NCBI GenBank assembly: GCA_028554755.1
Contig: JAPTOF010000006.1
Location: forward strand, 10,162,501-10,226,500
Length of the DNA stretch: 64,000 nt
Reading direction: 5' to 3'
Source: Cordia subcordata
Taxonomy: Eukaryota; Streptophyta; Magnoliopsida; Boraginales; Cordiaceae
Shown here: positions 58,486-64,000 of the stretch, piece after piece
Position numbering within the stretch: the stretch's first letter is position 1
Layout of the letters: each line of letters begins with the position of its first letter
Position numbers and translations under genes: made by a program
The notes under the pieces: model-generated
Told to the model about the DNA's origin: nothing
What the model saw: only the letters and a program-made list of their open reading frames with translations
The model's database searches: none

Positions 58486-59490
58486 AGGTGAAATATTTTT
58501 CCTTGGTTTTGTAACACATTATCTAAAATCCTCTTTTCTGAAGTATTATTTGAAACTCCTAAATGCTCTTGGGATATTTGAATAAAGATTTTATTTTAGG
58601 GCATATCTATTATCAGGAAGCAAATTTCTATATTAAAAAAATTAGGAAATTAAAATTAGTTTAAGGAATAAAGTTCTTAAGAAATTGAAGTATTCTTTGT
58701 AACTTAATTTAGCTATTTAAATAATATTTTGAGAGTTGAAAAAATAAATATGGAATTTATAATTGGAATTAAATTCCTTATGTGAAATGATTTCTAAGAA
58801 TTATGAGTTATTAACTGATATTGATTTGTGAATTTCTTAATTTCTTTTATTCCTACTCCTTCCTTAATGAACATAACAAAATATAACAATCTCTAATATA
58901 TGTATCATATACATACATACATACATACATACACACAAATATATACACACACATCTTTGAGATTAACTCCAACATTCCAAGGATTGAAGAACTATTAAGA
59001 AAATGTTTATTTTATCTTGTCATTTCATGTGAATAAGGAGGAGGGATGAGTTATTGGTAATAAGATTCACGCAATCTCCTCAATTAGCATTACATATTGA
59101 TAGCGACAATCAAAGATTAGTAACCATTCTGTTATATTTGTAAATGAAATAATATTTTTCTTCAGTTTTTGTTTCTTATGTACTGGGATCTTTCTAGTTT
59201 CTCCCATTGAAGTTTTGATCTTCAATATTTTATTTTATGATAATAGTCAAGTAACCGACTAATTGATTTGTTCCAGTAAAGTTTCCATCTGCCATAAACC
59301 AATTATGTTTAAGAATACTAAAGTTGTTACATGTATAAACTTAGCAAGTTTTTCATTAAAATTTAATATTTTCCACCAAATATCATAGAGAACATGTACA
59401 ATATATGATGCTCGAAACATTAGAGATAAAATCTCATGCATATTATGAACAAACAAGATTTGAAGATGACGTTTACTTTGGATTAGATCC

Positions 59491-59533
<43 letters not shown>

Positions 59534-62360
59534 CCTTTTCAGTATAGCGCAGATGCCATTATTCTAAGCCCCTTCTTATGTATAACAAAACATTTAGCCT
59601 ACTTTTATATATATATATATATATATATCTATATATATGTGTATATATATACATATATATATATACACATATTACTCAATTTAAATCGATTTTAATCATT
59701 AATGATTCTAATTTTCATCTAAAAACAACATTCAAGAATCTTTTATTTCCTTTTCCCATATTAGATTATTTCTAATTTACTTTATCAATTCAAATTTTTT
59801 ATTCAATTATTAAAAATCTCTTATAAATAATTTAAACATTTATATAATTACTAGAATTCTCTCATAAAAATATTATTAATATTGAGAACTTGCCAAGAAT
59901 AAAAATTTTATTTGCATTTTGTCTTGTAAAAATTAGCCATCCAGAACAAATAAACATATTAAAAGCACGCATTTCTCTCGTATATTGCACAGGATATACT
60001 TATAATTAACTTTTATTAAAAGGGGACATGTCAAAATTTACTTAATATGAATGGTTAGATTTGTACCACCTAATTACTCACTCATGCTTAACATAATGCC
60101 AAAACTGTAGTTTTGTACCTATTCATAAGAAATTAATTTGAGAAAAATATATATCACACCACATAAAAAAAAAGAAGCATATTTTCATCACTAACTACTG
60201 TCTAATTAACATATAGATTACATAATTCTTTATTTTCATAAAAATCTGATTAAGAAAAATGATTTTTATTTAGGAAAATATAGTCATTTATCAAAATGTT
60301 TGAAGAAGTCTCAGAACATGTGTGTGTCTCTATATGTATATTCTTTTTTAAAAATAAAGTTTCTATAAAGACATTAAGATCTACATTTTTGTACATATAT
60401 ATAACATAGTAATAATATAGCAAACGTAATATAGCAAACGGTTCTGTTTGAACTATGGTTTTGATTTCCTAAACTACAAATCAAATTGCCCGTAATGGTT
60501 TTTAAAAATAAAACTATAACAGACTAAACCATTTTAAAAACAATTAGTTTACGGTCAACTTAGTTTGACTAAAATGATTTTTACAAGTTTGCGTACATCC
60601 CTTTTGTCTACCATGAAAACGGCAAATATCCCATTCCATATTGGTTTCATGTGAGATTTGTATTTAGTTTATAATAAGTTGAGTTCACTACAAGTGTTAT
60701 CATGAATATAAATATTTTACCACTTGATTAAACTCAATATATTAAAACCTAATAATTAAGTTTAAGTCATTACAAAACCATGAAATCATCATCATGGCCC
60801 TAAAAGATAACATAAATGACATTTGAGCCTAAATGGGGGCAATAAGGAGGGTGCATCATTCTCCTTCATTCAACGCACATATGAAGTTATAAGCGCCATT
60901 TGTTTCTCAAGTTAAGCTTATCCACTAATTAAGATAAGGTATGGGGCCAATAGCACAATCTTCAATTCAATTGAATACATATTCAATCATATTTTTGATG
61001 GTAAGAGACAAGCTAGGTTTTAAATGCTAGAGCTTTAGCTACTGTTGCAACATCAAATCTTTCTTTTTCTTTCTTAAATTAGACACTTCTCTAGTCGTAT
61101 TCGAAAAGGCTATCTCTTAGTCTCCTTGACCATGGCCAGAGATGCAACTAATCTCTTATAATAATTTTTTGGTCATTTATGTTAAAGTGATGAGATGCAA
61201 ATTGCAATTGCTATTGCAAAGATGTCGCTTTGCATTATTTTGTCTTAATTTTGTGGCCCTTAGTGTGTCCCTCTTTAATCTTCTTTACTTGATTTGTAAT
61301 GTAAAACACAACACATAACGCCTTCGGTTGGTACAAGGCTGCAATCCAGCGGCATTTATGCTCCAACAAACTGTTCTAATCTTTGAATAATACTTTATGT
61401 CATATCTTTATCAAATAGTACTCATAAAATTTTAAAAAATTTAAGTTGTTAAAACGGAGTTTATTTTATTCATTTAATTAGCAGCTCAACATCATGCTAA
61501 TTTTATTCTATTCGTTTATTTGCTCAACTACTCTCATGTGAGGAGAGATTATGCCTTGCACATAAACATGCATGTCACGCAAGATTATGGCTTTGTACTT
61601 AAACTTATTAGCAAGTGATGATGATGACAAGACTTGAATTTGTGACTATTTTGGTAATTCGTGTTCCAATTGGTTTTTATGATGAAATCTCAATTATTCT
61701 TAACAATTTAAACCCTGATTTCATATTACATAATTATTTCATAATAAAGTTTAAGTTATTAGAGAAGAATATATTCTTTAATTTGTTAACTAAAAGATAA
61801 ATATTATAAATAATTCTCAATATTTACCACTTTGCAGTGCAAATGATCCCTAATGTTTATAAAATATTATTCTATTGATCTTTTCCGTCAATTTATGTTA
61901 AAAGCAATACAAAAATGTAAAATGAATCCCCCTTGCTCTTCTTTGCACCATAAAATATGTAAAAGTTCGTGATATAATAACAATTCTCGTCAACAAAAAT
62001 TTCATTAATGAGTTGTTGCCAGAGCATATATATAGAATGACATTAAAGATAGAGGTAAAAGTTAGCTAGGAAGAAGAATAAAATGATCAATAGGATCACA
62101 TTTTCCCGGGTGTCCGTAAACAAAGTGGAATTAGGGTTTGTAGTATACGGTGAATGTTTCCAATGTCAGATAGAGAGTAAAAGAATCCACGGGTTATTTG
62201 CAGTGTTATTGACAACCCCCCAAGTGGGTGAAGGGACTTCGAAAATGGAACCAAACAAGTAATTAAAAAAAGCACAAAAACACATAAAGATGAACACAAG
62301 CATGGAAAAGAAAGGACAATATTTGCTAAGGCCATGTATGCTGTCTCTTACTGTTCTTTT
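58486..62360. other. Gene-free AT-rich DNA with microsatellites
   Basis: No coding signal. CATA repeats at 58908-58935; TA runs at 59496-59532 and 59606-59665; a short tandem repeat aatatagcaaacg(gt) at 60414-60441. A 79-codon minus frame at 62096-62335 is not recognised. Confidence 0.5.
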
Positions 62361-62363
62361 ATT

Positions 62364-62378
62364 CCCCCCCCCCCCCCC
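62364..62378. repeat. Poly-C tract, 15 bp
   Basis: Uninterrupted run of C. Confidence 0.9.
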
Positions 62379-62392
62379 TTGTTAGTGTATGT

Positions 62393-62752
62393 AGGGTTAA
62401 TTTCTTCTTAAATCCCTCAATTGTGGTATGTGATACATTTTGGTTCTTAAATTATCAAGTCAGTCTTTTAGTCCTTAAACTATTAATTATTAGGCAATGT
62501 TAGTCCTTTTAATTATTTACGTAAAAAAGCTAACTACTTTTGTCCAAAAACTAGTATTACTCGAATGATCATGGCACTATATATAATTGAAAGGACTAAT
62601 AATAAAGTTAGTTTTTATGCATGAATAGGTAAAAGGAGTAATAATATCTAACAATTAATAGTTCAAAAACAAAAAAAAAACTCTCTTTAATAGTTCAAAG
62701 ATCAAAATGTCTCATGTATCATAATTTAGAGATTCATGGAGGAGCTAACCCT
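62393..62752. mobile_element. MITE-like element with inverted arms of about 120 bp
   Basis: The left arm (gggttaatttcttcttaaat, tatgtgatacattttggttc, ccttaaactattaattatta) pairs imperfectly with the right arm (taatagttcaaagatcaaaa, tgtctcatgtatcataattt, agattcatggaggagctaac, cc). Ends are gggtta...taaccc. Target site unclear. Confidence 0.7.
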
Positions 62753-64000
62753 TGTATTTAATATTTTGGCAAGGATGAATTCCAAATTTCTTTTTAATGG
62801 TAGTTATAATTAGGGGTAAGAATTTCTTTTTAGGTTTAGATTTTTCGGATTTTGGGTGCAAAAAAGATATCCAATCAGGTATTAAAAGTTATGAATTCTA
62901 ATCAAGTTTCAGATCCTCGTCCTATTTCTATTTTATATCTTGTACTAGGGTAAACCTCTGGCACCATCTCCAACCCGGTCAAATGGAAAACCTCACCCCT
63001 TCCCTATAAGGTATCGGTCAACAAGATCAATGAAACAAGGCAAAAGGTGAATTCGAATTAAAACCCCTACCTATTAACAGTACATAAATAAATCTTAAAA
63101 CAAAAATATTGCAAAGAGTTGCTAAGGAGACTTAAACTTTGGTCTTCAAAGTTCCATAAGAAATTTTTCACCACCAAATTAAAAAAAAAATTATATAACA
63201 ATTATAATAGGACCATAAAAACTATATAATTACATGAATAAAAAAAATCAAAATATATACACATACAAATTAGGGGTCTACATGGGCAGTTTGGGTGGTT
63301 TTACTAGTAATTTTTTAACCAAACCGATATTGGTGGTTTATAAATTTATAAGACCGAAACCAACTAAAATAATAGAAAAGTCGACGATTTCGGTTAAAGC
63401 AGCTTTTGAATGGTTTAGAACGATTTGGGCTTTTTTAAAATTTGGTTATTGCATACTCAAATATGTAATGTAATCATACTAACCAAGGAACAATATTCTA
63501 AATCCCAACAGTAATTACAAGCCCAATAGTTCAATCTTCCAATATTTTCTTAACTATCAAGCGCTCTTTCTTTCTTTCATTTTTATTTATTGTTTTATTT
63601 GATACACAAACCTAAAAATCGACTCAAGTACGAAAAGAAAACCATAAAAGTGAAGAATAGAGACTAAAAAAGTAACTATGCAAATATGCATAAAAAATAA
63701 AAAACTTTAAGTGTATGTCATTAACTATATATATGTTAACTATATATTAACTTTAAGTAACTATATATTTTGTGTTGTGTATGTATGTGTGTGTATAATT
63801 TTTACAAAACATAGCAAATAAAATGCTTTTTTTTCCCCTATAAAATATATCATCTGATGGCGTAACTTCAGATCGCTTGGGGCAACGTGACGATAGTCTA
63901 CTATGTAATTATCTTTCACCAATATTTCCTTGAAAGTAGGTCACTTACAAGTTTAAATTTGTCTTGTGAAACCTACACACGATAGTGAAAGGGGATAAGT
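62753..64000. other. Intergenic DNA, possible hAT-type fragment
   Basis: From about 63273 the phrases ggggtctacatgggcagttt, gggtggttttac and gatttcggttaaagcagc are typical of plant hAT-derived repeats, but no second end or target-site duplication was found. No gene recognised up to the window edge. Confidence 0.35.

Noticed and set aside
62096..62335. 79-codon minus-strand frame with a hydrophobic start
   Set aside because: No family resemblance, no splice or promoter context, and no coding bias that I can see.

Overview
The window is nuclear DNA of a flowering plant, most likely a eudicot. The genes are widely spaced and rich in introns, with plant-specific products (SPX, PLD-alpha, EBF, WVD2-like). 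They sit in AT-rich DNA full of short plant transposons, microsatellites and fragments of plastid DNA. I cannot name the species.

Five protein-coding genes can be rebuilt exon by exon with splice phases that close. (1) An SPX-domain protein on the minus strand (1151-4981, 3 exons, 304 aa), a phosphate-sensing regulator. (2) A phospholipase D of the alpha class on the plus strand (9321-14492, 3 exons, about 801 aa) with both HKD motifs. (3) A small conserved plant protein of unknown function on the plus strand (17131-21923, 5 coding exons, 155 aa). Its N-terminus begins Met-Gly-Gly-Cys, its first coding exon is only 5 nt, and one intron is GC-AG. (4) An EIN3-binding F-box protein of the EBF1/2 type on the plus strand (37080-39986, 2 exons, 647 aa), the ethylene-signalling F-box/LRR receptor subunit. 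(5) A WVD2-like/TPX2-family microtubule-binding protein on the minus strand (44979-52707, 8 coding exons, 479 aa).

Layout: 1-1.1 kb is a LINE relic; 1.1-5 kb is the SPX gene; 5-9.2 kb is intergenic with a hAT-like element; 9.3-14.5 kb is PLD with a foldback element in intron 1; 15.0-15.2 kb is a relic resembling the PLD 3' end; 17-22 kb is the small-protein gene; 22.6-23.6 kb is a Mutator-like terminal-inverted-repeat element; 23.6-36.8 kb has no recognisable gene but many small elements; 37-40.7 kb is EBF; 43.6-44.15 kb is a composite plastid insertion (ycf2, accD leader and matK pieces side by side); 45-54 kb is the WVD2-like gene, whose last intron (about 5.5 kb) is a nested transposon graveyard; 54-64 kb is intergenic with SINEs, foldback elements, a minisatellite and microsatellites.

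The five genes are unrelated neighbours, with no operon-like logic. I found no convincing new biological system. The most useful observations are the recovered structure of the small acylation-motif gene, a spliced upstream ORF that overlaps the EBF start, the composite plastid insert, a miniature LTR retroelement family with LTRs of about 75 bp, and several precisely bounded nested insertions with target-site duplications. All identifications rest on reading the sequence and remembered family features; no database search was run.
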